A stretch of DNA of 8,631 nucleotides from Flavobacteriales bacterium UBA3376 (GCA_002359055.1 DEQC01000018.1:1-8631), one strand, 5' to 3'. Shown: positions 1 through 6,597, counted from the first letter of the stretch. The notes: generated by a model from the letters alone, not told the origin. Made by a program: numbers and translations.

Positions 1-225
1 GCTCAAATGTTTTACGAAATGAGTTTACTCGCAATTCCAAGAAAGAAAATTCACCCTGATGTATTGTCAGGAGAAAGTCATTCAGAAATGTTAGATTTAT
101 TGGATCAATACAGTCTGACGGAAGATGAAGGAGAGGAATTTTTCAGCGATGAAACTTCTGAATCAAATGAATACATAGACCCGCGATGGGAAGTATTAAA
201 AAAATTAAAAAACAATAATAACTGA
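1..225 (+). CDS. DUF177/YceD family protein, C-terminal part (5' truncated by the window)
   Basis: The reading frame is open from base 1, so the start lies outside the window; 74 residues are visible. The segment FYEMSLLAIPRKKIHPD followed by an acidic stretch and a DPRWEVLKKLK tail matches the C-terminal end of DUF177 (YceD) proteins, which typically end in a DPRW..L..L motif. The family is known to be needed for normal 23S rRNA accumulation in bacteria and plastids, and its gene commonly sits directly before rpmF. That is the case here, with a 14-nt gap, so co-transcription is likely. The usual two-cysteine zinc-like motif of some YceD proteins is not visible in this part. Family assignment is fairly sure; the internal ATG codons at 7 and 19 are not considered starts because similarity to the family continues across them. 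Confidence 0.85.
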   Translation, partial: AQMFYEMSLLAIPRKKIHPDVLSGESHSEMLDLLDQYSLTEDEGEEFFSDETSESNEYIDPRWEVLKKLKNNNN

Positions 226-239
226 AAACGATATAAGTT

Positions 240-440
240 ATGGCAACACCAAAGAGAAGACAATCGTCTACGAGAAGGGATAAACGTAGAACTCATTACA
301 AAATAGATGCTCCGCAAATTGCTATTGATAAAACCACTGGCGAAGCACACTTATACCACAGAGCATACTGGTTAGACGGTAAGATGTACTACAGAGGTAA
401 AGTTGTAATGGAAAAATATGCTGACGAAGAAATCGAATAA
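240..440 (+). CDS. rpmF: 50S ribosomal protein L32
   Basis: This 66-residue protein is a component of the large ribosomal subunit. It has the conserved N-terminus MATPKRRQSSTRRDKRRTHY and the GEAHLYHRAYWLDGKMYYRGK core typical of Bacteroidota L32. It contains no cysteine at all, so it is the zinc-independent form. The length is normal. The start has no Shine-Dalgarno sequence; the leader is AT-rich (GATATAAGTT just before ATG). It follows the DUF177 gene by 14 nt and is followed by a strong terminator, so the two probably form the end of one transcription unit. Confidence 0.97.
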   Translation: MATPKRRQSSTRRDKRRTHYKIDAPQIAIDKTTGEAHLYHRAYWLDGKMYYRGKVVMEKYADEEIE

Positions 441-460
441 ATCATTTGATTTAAAAAGCT

Positions 461-502
461 AAAAGCTGTCTCTAAAAACGAGGCGGCTTTTTATTTTTTT
501 TA
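461..502 (+). terminator. Rho-independent terminator after rpmF
   Basis: A 12-bp stem is formed by AAAAGCTGTCTC (461-472) and GAGGCGGCTTTT (480-491), fully paired if two G-U wobbles are allowed, with a 7-nt loop TAAAAAC. It is followed by a T-rich tract to 501. It lies 20 nt after the rpmF stop codon and ends transcription of the DUF177-rpmF unit. Confidence 0.9.
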
Positions 503-510
503 TACCTTTG
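503..510 (+). promoter_or_regulatory. Bacteroidota-type -7 box for accBC
   Basis: TACCTTTG matches the TAnnTTTG consensus of the primary Bacteroidota sigma factor. It sits directly after the terminator T-tract, and a start site about 6-8 nt downstream would leave a leader of roughly 25 nt before accB. No TTG is seen at the expected upstream distance; that position falls in the terminator's 3' arm and T-tract. The location between a terminator and a gene supports it; the missing -33 element weakens it. Confidence 0.6.
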
Positions 511-542
511 GGAATTACAATCCTATTTTAAAATTTAACATT

Positions 543-1019
543 ATGGATATTAAGCAAATACAAAATCTAATTAGGTTTGTTTCGAAAGCTGACGTAGCTG
601 AGGTAAACTTGAAAATGAAAGACTTTGAAATTAAGATTAAAAACACAAGCGACTCAAACGTTACTTATATTCCACAGACTATAGCACAACCAGCAGCGCC
701 ACAAGTACAAGCGCCAGTAGCTCAGCCTCAAACGGCTGAAACACAAGCAACAACTGCAGAAGCTGATGAAGAATCAAAATATATCACTGTAAAATCACCT
801 ATGATTGGAACTTTCTATCGTGCCCCTGGCCCAGGAAAAGATCCATTTGTTTCGGTAGGTGATATGGTTTCTGAAGGAAAAGTACTTTGTATAGTTGAGG
901 CAATGAAGTTGTTCAATGAAATTGAGTCTGAAGTTTCTGGAAAAATAGTTAAAATATTAGTCGACGATGCTACTCCTATCGAATATGATCAGCCACTATT
1001 TTTAATCGACCCAGCATAA
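543..1019 (+). CDS. accB: Biotin carboxyl carrier protein of acetyl-CoA carboxylase
   Basis: AccB carries the biotin that shuttles a carboxyl group from biotin carboxylase to the carboxyltransferase, which makes malonyl-CoA for fatty acid synthesis in the cytoplasm. Three regions are visible in the 158 residues: an N-terminal segment (1-40) starting MDIKQIQNLIRFVSK, a Pro/Ala/Gln-rich flexible linker (about 44-75), and a biotinyl domain (about 79-158). The biotin attachment motif EAMK is at 119-122, so Lys122 is the modified residue. The 'thumb' typical of fatty-acid-synthesis BCCPs (SPMIGTFYRAPGPGKDPF, 85-102) is present, which argues against an unrelated biotinyl protein. Length is close to E. 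coli AccB (156). It lies 16 nt before accC, as expected for an accBC operon. The leader is AT-rich with no Shine-Dalgarno sequence. Confidence 0.97.
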   Translation: MDIKQIQNLIRFVSKADVAEVNLKMKDFEIKIKNTSDSNVTYIPQTIAQPAAPQVQAPVAQPQTAETQATTAEADEESKYITVKSPMIGTFYRAPGPGKDPFVSVGDMVSEGKVLCIVEAMKLFNEIESEVSGKIVKILVDDATPIEYDQPLFLIDPA

Positions 1020-1035
1020 TCTTAAATAGCAGACT

Positions 1036-2394
1036 ATGTTTAACAAGATATTAATTGCCAATAGAGGAGAAATTGCTATGCGTATAATTCGCACAGCAAG
1101 AGAGATGGGGATTAAAACAGTAGCGGTTTATTCAACTGCGGACCAAGACAGCTTGCATGTTAGATTTGCTGATGAAGCTGTTTGTATAGGACCTGCAGCA
1201 AGTACTGATTCTTATTTGAAAATTTCAAATATAATTGCTGCTGCAGAAATTACAGATGCTGATGCTATACATCCAGGTTATGGTTTTCTTTCAGAGAATT
1301 CAAAGTTTGCGAAAATTTGCAAAGATTCTGGCATTAAATTTATAGGTGCAAGTTCTGAGCACATCGATAAGATGGGTGATAAAGCAACTGCTAAAGCTAC
1401 GATGATAGAAGCTGGAGTTCCAGTGGTTCCGGGTTCGGATGGTATCTTAGAAAACTTGGAAGAAGCAAAAAAAGTTGCTAAGGAAATTGGTTATCCAGTG
1501 ATGATCAAAGCGACTGCAGGTGGTGGTGGTAAGGGAATGCGAGAAATCTATAATGAAGCTGATTTAGACAAACATTGGGATTCAGCTGTACAAGAAGCTT
1601 TGGCTGCATTTGGTAATGGCGGAATGTATATGGAGAAATTAATTCTCGAACCAAGACATATCGAAATTCAAATCGCAGGTGATTCGACAGGTAAAGCTTG
1701 TCACTTATCCGAAAGAGATTGTTCGATTCAACGTCGTCATCAAAAACTAACGGAAGAAACTCCTTCTCCATTCATGACAGAAGAATTGAGAATTAAAATG
1801 GGAGATGCTGCAGTTAGAGCCGCTGAATATATAGGTTATGAGGGCGTAGGAACCATCGAATTCTTAGTGGACAAAGATGGGAATTTCTATTTTATGGAAA
1901 TGAATACTCGTATCCAAGTAGAACATCCTATCACCGAACAAGTGATTGACTATGATTTAATCAAAGAACAAATCTTATTGGCAGCTGGTGAACCTATTTC
2001 AGGAAAGAATTATTTCCCAAAACTGCATTCTATCGAATGTAGAATAAACGCTGAAGACCCTTACAACAACTTTAGACCTTCCCCAGGGACTATTACCAAT
2101 ATCAATATTCCGGGTGGTCATGGAGTTAGAGTTGACACTCATGTATATGCAGGATATAAAATCCCGGCTTATTATGATTCTATGATAGCTAAGCTAATCG
2201 TTACGGCTCAGACCCGTGAAGAAGCTATGGCGAAAATGAGAAGAGCTTTGGATGAATTCTATATTGAAGGAATTAAAACTACAGTTCCTTTCCATAGACA
2301 GTTGATGGATGATCCAGATTATATTGCAGGAAATTATACCACTGCATTTATGGATACATTTGAACTTGATCCTTCTTATGCTGATCAATTCTAA
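1036..2394 (+). CDS. accC: Biotin carboxylase subunit of acetyl-CoA carboxylase
   Basis: AccC uses ATP and bicarbonate to carboxylate the biotin on AccB. The 452-residue length is normal. The order of motifs is that of the ATP-grasp biotin carboxylase family: N-terminal domain with ILIANRGEIAMRIIRTARE (5-23), HPGYGFLSEN (79-88), glycine-rich ATP loop GGGGKGMR (162-169), RDCSIQRRHQKLTEETPSP (227-245), metal-binding Glu275 and Glu288, MEMNTRIQVEHPITE (287-301) and ECRINAEDP (334-342). Residues equivalent to E. coli Lys116, Lys159, Glu276, Glu288, Asn290, Arg292 and Arg338 are all seen (here Lys116, Lys158, Glu275, Glu288, Asn290, Arg292, Arg336), so the enzyme should be active. It is co-transcribed with accB; the carboxyltransferase genes accA and accD are not in the window. 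It ends 28 nt before a perfect terminator. Confidence 0.98.
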   Translation: MFNKILIANRGEIAMRIIRTAREMGIKTVAVYSTADQDSLHVRFADEAVCIGPAASTDSYLKISNIIAAAEITDADAIHPGYGFLSENSKFAKICKDSGIKFIGASSEHIDKMGDKATAKATMIEAGVPVVPGSDGILENLEEAKKVAKEIGYPVMIKATAGGGGKGMREIYNEADLDKHWDSAVQEALAAFGNGGMYMEKLILEPRHIEIQIAGDSTGKACHLSERDCSIQRRHQKLTEETPSPFMTEELRIKMGDAAVRAAEYIGYEGVGTIEFLVDKDGNFYFMEMNTRIQVEHPITEQVIDYDLIKEQILLAAGEPISGKNYFPKLHSIECRINAEDPYNNFRPSPGTITNINIPGGHGVRVDTHVYAGYKIPAYYDSMIAKLIVTAQTREEAMAKMRRALDEFYIEGIKTTVPFHRQLMDDPDYIAGNYTTAFMDTFELDPSYADQF

Positions 2395-2422
2395 TCAATG
2401 AATTTATATCAATTTTATAAAT

Positions 2423-2452
2423 AAAAAAGCAGCCTGAAAAGGCTGCTTTTTT
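2423..2452. terminator. Bidirectional rho-independent terminator between convergent units
   Basis: A perfect 12-bp inverted repeat, AAAAAAGCAGCC (2423-2434) and GGCTGCTTTTTT (2441-2452), encloses the 6-nt loop TGAAAA. On the plus strand the stem ends in a T-run and closes accBC; on the minus strand the complementary A-run becomes a T-run and closes the convergent secreted-protein cassette, whose last stop codon is at 2473-2471. Confidence 0.95.
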
Positions 2453-2470
2453 AATATCAATCATCTTCAT

Positions 2471-3031
2471 TTAATCAAAATCCAATGCTGCTCTCCAATA
2501 CGTCCACGCATTACCATTAAAAACAGCCAAGCGTTTCCTGCCTTCTTTATTGACATAAACCATCATTCCAGGCGCAGGATCCAAAATACTGTCAGTATCT
2601 TCAACCATTGGTAAAACCATTGCTTTATCTTCGGATTCTAAAACCAAAATTCCATCGGCATCTGAAGACTCAGCACCAATGATAACTTTCGAATCCTCTT
2701 CTCCTGTTGCATTATTGGGTTGAATCGATAAATGAGTTGTTACATCAGCCGAGCGTTCATTACTTAAATCTACCCATTCAGTTCCATTAAAAAATCTAAC
2801 GGAAGCTTGCGTAGCATCTGTCGCATCGAGAAGAATAGTTCCTTCGGTCAAAGCACTGCCTGTAGGCAAAGTTCTAACATATGGTAAAATGATTCCTCGG
2901 TTTTGATTTTCCGCAAATTCTAAAAGCACAGAAGTTTTATCTGCTGCTGTTCCAACTTCATCACCGATAATTATCTGAGAATAAGCCAGGGATGAAAACA
3001 ACATAAATCCACTTATAATAATTTTTTTCAT
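2471..3031 (-). CDS. Secreted hypothetical protein with two tail-fibre/adhesin-like repeat modules
   Basis: This 186-residue protein begins with a Sec signal peptide, MKKIIISGFMLFSSLAYS, with a likely cut before Gln19. There are no other membrane segments and no cysteines in the mature part. Two copies of one module can be seen: about 34-90 (SVLLEF...RGIILP...TEGTILLD...VRFFNGTEWVDL) and about 127-180 (GILVLES...AMVLP...PAPGMMVYV...LAVFNGNAWTYW). The pattern of a hydrophobic strand, an LP turn, P/EG-x-x-hydrophobic and a final Y/F-x-G-x-x-W is known from many Bacteroidota surface proteins and resembles tail-fibre-like modules. A related module ends the neighbouring RCC1 protein, so the two proteins probably share a fold or partner. 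The gene starts 21 nt after the RCC1 gene's stop codon, with an AT-rich leader, and is the last gene of the cassette. Enzymatic motifs are absent. Function is unknown; a structural or adhesive surface role is an inference. Confidence 0.82.
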   Translation of the reverse strand: MKKIIISGFMLFSSLAYSQIIIGDEVGTAADKTSVLLEFAENQNRGIILPYVRTLPTGSALTEGTILLDATDATQASVRFFNGTEWVDLSNERSADVTTHLSIQPNNATGEEDSKVIIGAESSDADGILVLESEDKAMVLPMVEDTDSILDPAPGMMVYVNKEGRKRLAVFNGNAWTYWRAALDFD

Positions 3032-3052
3032 TTCTTTAAATTTAAAAGTTAA

Positions 3053-5539
3053 TTAAGGACAAGTTGGATTAACGAAACATCTCCATTCACCGTCCGAATA
3101 CAATTTCAAACATTTCTCATCCGTATCGAAAACCATCATACCTTCTTGTGGTGAAGTGATATTTTCTAATTCTAAGGTTGAGAATCTATTCACTACAAAA
3201 CCTTTGCTGTTTGATTCAAGAGCTATAAATCCTGATTTCCTAACCATTGGCCAGTTATCCAGCTCAGCCCCTGCTCTGTTCAAAGAAGTAATTCCTACTT
3301 TAGTATCCAAACCAGCTTGCGAAGTATTAGCAGGGTTAAAACATACACATTCAACGATATTAACTCCGTATCCCAAACCTCTCATTTCAGTTATACCCTC
3401 AACCAATTGGCTAACCTCCACTTCATTTACACCTGATGTGTTCCAACTAGCAACATTGAATGTAGCACCATTGTACAATTCAAGTTCCTCCAAAGGACCA
3501 CCCGATGATTTACTACCATATATTTTTATTTGACCAGTTTGCTCTATGACTACTCTTATCATTGGATTCTCTACTGTACCTTCAATTGTCCATATATCAG
3601 GTACTTGGTTACTATAATATTCTCCATCCTTGAACCTTACATTCATCGGTAATCCAGCAATACCGTTTTGAAACTGAATTTCTTGAGTCGCTAATGGAAT
3701 ACCATTTATTTTCATATTGAATGAGTTATCTAATTTGAAAACATCGAATACATAACCTCCGGTAGTAGCTGGCTGATTAAAGCTATTTGAAACTGTACTT
3801 CCATTAGGACGCTCTAAATTTGCATAATACCATTCAAACACATCTCCGTCTTCTACTGATTCCAAACATGCTTGAGGACATTGACCAAACCCTGGCTCAC
3901 CTTCTTCATAATGCTGAACGCTAACTAAAGCTCCTGATGGATTGTCACACGCCATAGTATTGTTTGGTATAAAAAACGCATAATATTCTCCAATATTAAC
4001 CTGTGAAGGATCAGAAACAGGGAACTGTCTTGCCTCATCTAAATACCACTCCAAAGTAACATCAGGAGGAATTTGTCCAATAAGTGCATCAGACAAATCG
4101 GCAAATTGACCTTGACAAATTCTTAAAACATCCTCCACCTTAGGAGAAGTCGATGCTCCACAAACGATTGCAACTGCAGTTGAGAAACTATAAGTTGACG
4201 GATTGGATGATCCAGTAGAACCATCACCCATACTTCCATTTACTTTATGACCTACATAACCATAATTCTGACTACATTGTTTGATGGCTACTGAAGTATG
4301 CCCTCCCGTCTCAACAGCGATAATTGCATCATTTTCACCCAAACCACCTGGCATATATACAGGGTCGAAATACCCTGTTCCAGTACCTGCACCAATCATA
4401 CTTCCACTATTTGAACCCCAAGCATATAACTTTTTATCGCTTGTAATTACATTAATGGACGCATGAGTACCGTCATGTTCGTTGGGAGAAATCCAAACTA
4501 CATCATCAAAAGTTCCACCTCCTTGAGCAGCTGGTTTAAGAGGTCGAGTCCAAGTAGTTGAAGTTGTTGTAGAACGATTTCCCAATTGTCTATGATCATT
4601 ATTTCCCAAACTCCACAAATCTCCATTTGCACCTAACAAATAATACGTTTGTTTATTAGCAGAAACCCCTGCTTGTGTCATACCTATCATTTTAGGTACA
4701 ACTCCTGCTGGCAAAGTCATCTCTGTGGCATAACCTCTACTACTATTTGAAGTACCATCACCCAAATAAGTATCTGAACCCCAAGTATATAATTTCCCAT
4801 CTGAAGTTAGAGCGACTAATGCGCTACGAGTACCTCTCACCGCAACTACATTTTCCAAAGGAGTATTTTCAGCTGTCAGTACACGTGTCCATGTTTGCGG
4901 ATTATTATTGGTCAAGAATCCATTACCATTTTTACCTCCAGTAAATGAAAGTACATAAGCTTTACCATCACATGTTACTATAACCAAAGTACCGTAGGAT
5001 CCGAACATCATCTTCACATCTTCAGGAGCAACACCCATAGGTAAACCTGTTGGATTAGTTCCAGAAACACCCTCAGTAGCTATCGCATTCGATGGAGCAA
5101 AGTGTTGATTAGATGTATTTCCACTTCTTATATTTTGATTAACCAAATTACCTCTGGTCCCCCAAAAATACAATCCCTCAGTAGTCAATAAAGCAAACTC
5201 TTCTCCGTTAGAAAGAGCTGCAATACTACCTGCTGCTACTTTCAAAGCCTCTCCATCATAATTATAGCCATTAGAAGGTAACAATTGGATGGGTGAATAA
5301 ACATGGGTTCGATCCGGAGCTATTCCTTGTCCCCAAACTTTGAAATTACCATCGACTTCTTTGATGATTGAGGAATGGAAAACCGATATTATATTGTCAT
5401 ATTCAATTGTATTTGGATCGGATGTATTGACGAATGTGTTTTCATTACATCCACTGATACAATTTGTTTGCGCGTGAATTGAGACTGAAAAAAATAACAC
5501 AGCCATCCACGAAACCTTTTTTAATATTGTAAAATTCAT
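3053..5539 (-). CDS. Large secreted RCC1-type beta-propeller protein with flavobacterial C-terminal module
   Basis: An 828-residue exported protein. Residues 1-23 form a signal peptide (hydrophobic WMAVLFFSVS, cut likely after HA). Residues about 50-460 resemble RCC1 repeats: strands of the type DGKLYTWG recur with their W-G (or equivalent) position near 69, 126, 197, 253, 311, 374 and 429. Seven repeats about 55-71 residues apart would suit a complete seven-bladed propeller. Residues about 470-545 (RICQGQFADL...LEWYLD) look like an Ig-like/PKD-like surface domain. Residues about 565-730 are beta-rich and unassigned. Residues 731-828 form a module I recall from many flavobacterial surface proteins: CVC, NRAGA..DNWPMVRK, SKGFVVNR, EGMMVFD and a final C-x5-CP. 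No typical type IX secretion C-terminal domain is recognised. Bacterial RCC1-like proteins have varied binding roles, so the function cannot be named; adhesion or ligand binding outside the cell is an inference. It is the middle gene of a three-gene minus-strand cassette. Confidence 0.85.
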   Translation of the reverse strand: MNFTILKKVSWMAVLFFSVSIHAQTNCISGCNENTFVNTSDPNTIEYDNIISVFHSSIIKEVDGNFKVWGQGIAPDRTHVYSPIQLLPSNGYNYDGEALKVAAGSIAALSNGEEFALLTTEGLYFWGTRGNLVNQNIRSGNTSNQHFAPSNAIATEGVSGTNPTGLPMGVAPEDVKMMFGSYGTLVIVTCDGKAYVLSFTGGKNGNGFLTNNNPQTWTRVLTAENTPLENVVAVRGTRSALVALTSDGKLYTWGSDTYLGDGTSNSSRGYATEMTLPAGVVPKMIGMTQAGVSANKQTYYLLGANGDLWSLGNNDHRQLGNRSTTTSTTWTRPLKPAAQGGGTFDDVVWISPNEHDGTHASINVITSDKKLYAWGSNSGSMIGAGTGTGYFDPVYMPGGLGENDAIIAVETGGHTSVAIKQCSQNYGYVGHKVNGSMGDGSTGSSNPSTYSFSTAVAIVCGASTSPKVEDVLRICQGQFADLSDALIGQIPPDVTLEWYLDEARQFPVSDPSQVNIGEYYAFFIPNNTMACDNPSGALVSVQHYEEGEPGFGQCPQACLESVEDGDVFEWYYANLERPNGSTVSNSFNQPATTGGYVFDVFKLDNSFNMKINGIPLATQEIQFQNGIAGLPMNVRFKDGEYYSNQVPDIWTIEGTVENPMIRVVIEQTGQIKIYGSKSSGGPLEELELYNGATFNVASWNTSGVNEVEVSQLVEGITEMRGLGYGVNIVECVCFNPANTSQAGLDTKVGITSLNRAGAELDNWPMVRKSGFIALESNSKGFVVNRFSTLELENITSPQEGMMVFDTDEKCLKLYSDGEWRCFVNPTCP

Positions 5540-5584
5540 TTATGATTTAGATTTAAAAAATTAATTAATTAACAAATAATAGAA

Positions 5585-6148
5585 TCAACCATAAATCGGA
5601 GGCGGACGTACTTTATATAATAAATCGAATTGGGAAGTAAGTTTTAACTGATCCTTAAAGCTATTTTTTGGAATCCATTTAAAATCCCAATCTTTTATAT
5701 ATGTATTTCTTTGAGCAAATGCAGTTTTATTCGAGGTCAGATAAAGCTTTAAGTCTTGAAAGTTTTCAAAGAAAAAAGAAATCGATTGTGGTTTTGGGTT
5801 GATATTTAAATAAGGTTCAGATTCTTTCTGAGCGATAATAATTTCTTCTGATTTAGAAATTACCTCATCAACTTTTTCTTTTGCAGACTCTTTATTTAAA
5901 CTTAATTGTTGCTTCTCATTGTCATTTTCGAGCGAAACAATTTTAACATTTTTTAGCCCATCAAAGTTTACAATAAAAGCATTTTCTGAAACATAAACAG
6001 GAATTTCAGAAGAATGAGTAGAGTCTTCTTCTAAATCCAGACCATGAACATATACCTGACCTTGAACATGAACAAAAATTGAATCTAAACTCTGAGCAAA
6101 AGAAAGTGTTTGGAACAAAAGAAGAATAAAGAAGAATTTGATCTTCAT
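5585..6148 (-). CDS. Secreted hypothetical protein, first gene of the minus-strand cassette
   Basis: I do not recognise this protein. The frame is open further upstream to an ATG at 6205, but the start at 6148 is preferred because it places a clean signal peptide (MKIKFFFILLLFQTLSFA, cut before Gln19) at the N-terminus; the 19 extra residues would bury it. The resulting protein has 187 residues. After a beta-like stretch (about 22-70, containing VHVQGQVYVHG and IPVYVSENAFIV) comes a charged, probably helical segment rich in Lys, Glu and Ser (about 72-110), then an aromatic C-terminal part (SFFFENF, DWDFKWIP). It has no cysteine and no second membrane segment, so it should be periplasmic or exported. 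It lies 45 nt before the RCC1 gene with no promoter seen between them, so the two are probably co-transcribed and may act together. Confidence 0.75.
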   Translation of the reverse strand: MKIKFFFILLLFQTLSFAQSLDSIFVHVQGQVYVHGLDLEEDSTHSSEIPVYVSENAFIVNFDGLKNVKIVSLENDNEKQQLSLNKESAKEKVDEVISKSEEIIIAQKESEPYLNINPKPQSISFFFENFQDLKLYLTSNKTAFAQRNTYIKDWDFKWIPKNSFKDQLKLTSQFDLLYKVRPPPIYG

Positions 6149-6211
6149 TCTATTCCATAGAATTGAAATTTTAGTAGAGGTCGATTCTAAAAACATTATA
6201 TACATTAAGCT

Positions 6212-6229
6212 TTGAACTTACAAGTTCAA
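6212..6229. repeat. Inverted repeat in the cassette leader, candidate operator
   Basis: TTGAACTT and AAGTTCAA form a perfect 8-bp dyad separated by only AC. The 2-nt spacer is too short for the full stem to form in RNA, so a binding site for a dimeric regulator is the more natural reading. It lies 64 nt before the chosen start of the first cassette gene and downstream of the candidate -7 box. Its function is an inference; an AT-rich palindrome can also arise by chance. Confidence 0.4.
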
Positions 6230-6279
6230 CTTTTCATAATTCATTTTGGTCAAGTAATGTTTAGGTTGTTAAGAGTCCA

Positions 6280-6287
6280 CAAATATA
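6280..6287 (-). promoter_or_regulatory. Candidate -7 box for the minus-strand cassette
   Basis: Read on the minus strand the site is TATATTTG, a full match to TAnnTTTG. It is the only such match I found in the region upstream of the first cassette gene. A start about 6-8 nt downstream would give a leader of roughly 125 nt. No clear TTG is present at the expected upstream distance, so this is a moderate call. Confidence 0.4.
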
Positions 6288-6520
6288 TAGATATTTTCAA
6301 ATCTTCATAACGTTTTCACCAATTTGAACCCACAAAATAAAAAGCTAAAATATTTCATTTTCAAAACTTTAAAGCATTACAACGAAAGTTCTTGAAGAAA
6401 ACATATAAACAAAGATGAGAAAGAAACTTTTTGAGCGTGAAAACTGTTTGAGACAAAGGAACACTAATTCCATAAACAACTCATTAACAATACGAAAGTT
6501 AAAAATTTATATAAATTACA

Positions 6521-6550
6521 TTGCATAATTAAAAATAATGTCTAATTTTG
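6521..6550 (+). promoter_or_regulatory. Promoter of the rplK-rplA-rplJ-rplL operon
   Basis: TTG at 6521-6523 and TAATTTTG at 6543-6550 are separated by 19 nt, which fits the Bacteroidota -33/-7 pattern (TTG, 17-23 nt, TAnnTTTG). The predicted start site near 6556-6558 gives a leader of about 90 nt before rplK. This indicates that rplK here has its own promoter and need not be read from an upstream secE-nusG unit. Confidence 0.75.
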
Positions 6551-6563
6551 CAGTCCTAAAAAA

Positions 6564-6597
6564 GTAAGTTTATGGTATGTGAGACGATTAAACTTAC
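6564..6597 (+). promoter_or_regulatory. Leader hairpin upstream of rplK
   Basis: GTAAGTTTA (6564-6572) and TAAACTTAC (6589-6597) form a perfect 9-bp stem with a 16-nt loop, just downstream of the predicted transcription start. No T-run follows, so it is not a terminator. L11-L1 operons in several bacteria are feedback-controlled by L1 binding to the mRNA leader; whether this hairpin does that is not shown by the sequence, as I could not match it to an L1 site with confidence. Confidence 0.5.

Noticed and set aside
3156..3533. A 125-codon plus-strand frame inside the propeller gene
   Set aside because: It is antisense to a well-supported coding sequence and encodes no recognisable family.
6149..6205. 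The longer start at 6205 for the first cassette gene
   Set aside because: It would add 19 residues before a standard signal peptide; the ATG at 6148 gives a typical lysine-rich N-terminus followed by a hydrophobic core.
6415..6528. A 37-codon plus-strand reading frame (MRKKLFERENC...) in the divergent intergenic region
   Set aside because: It has no recognisable family, runs into the rplK -33 element and has the composition expected of chance frames in AT-rich DNA.
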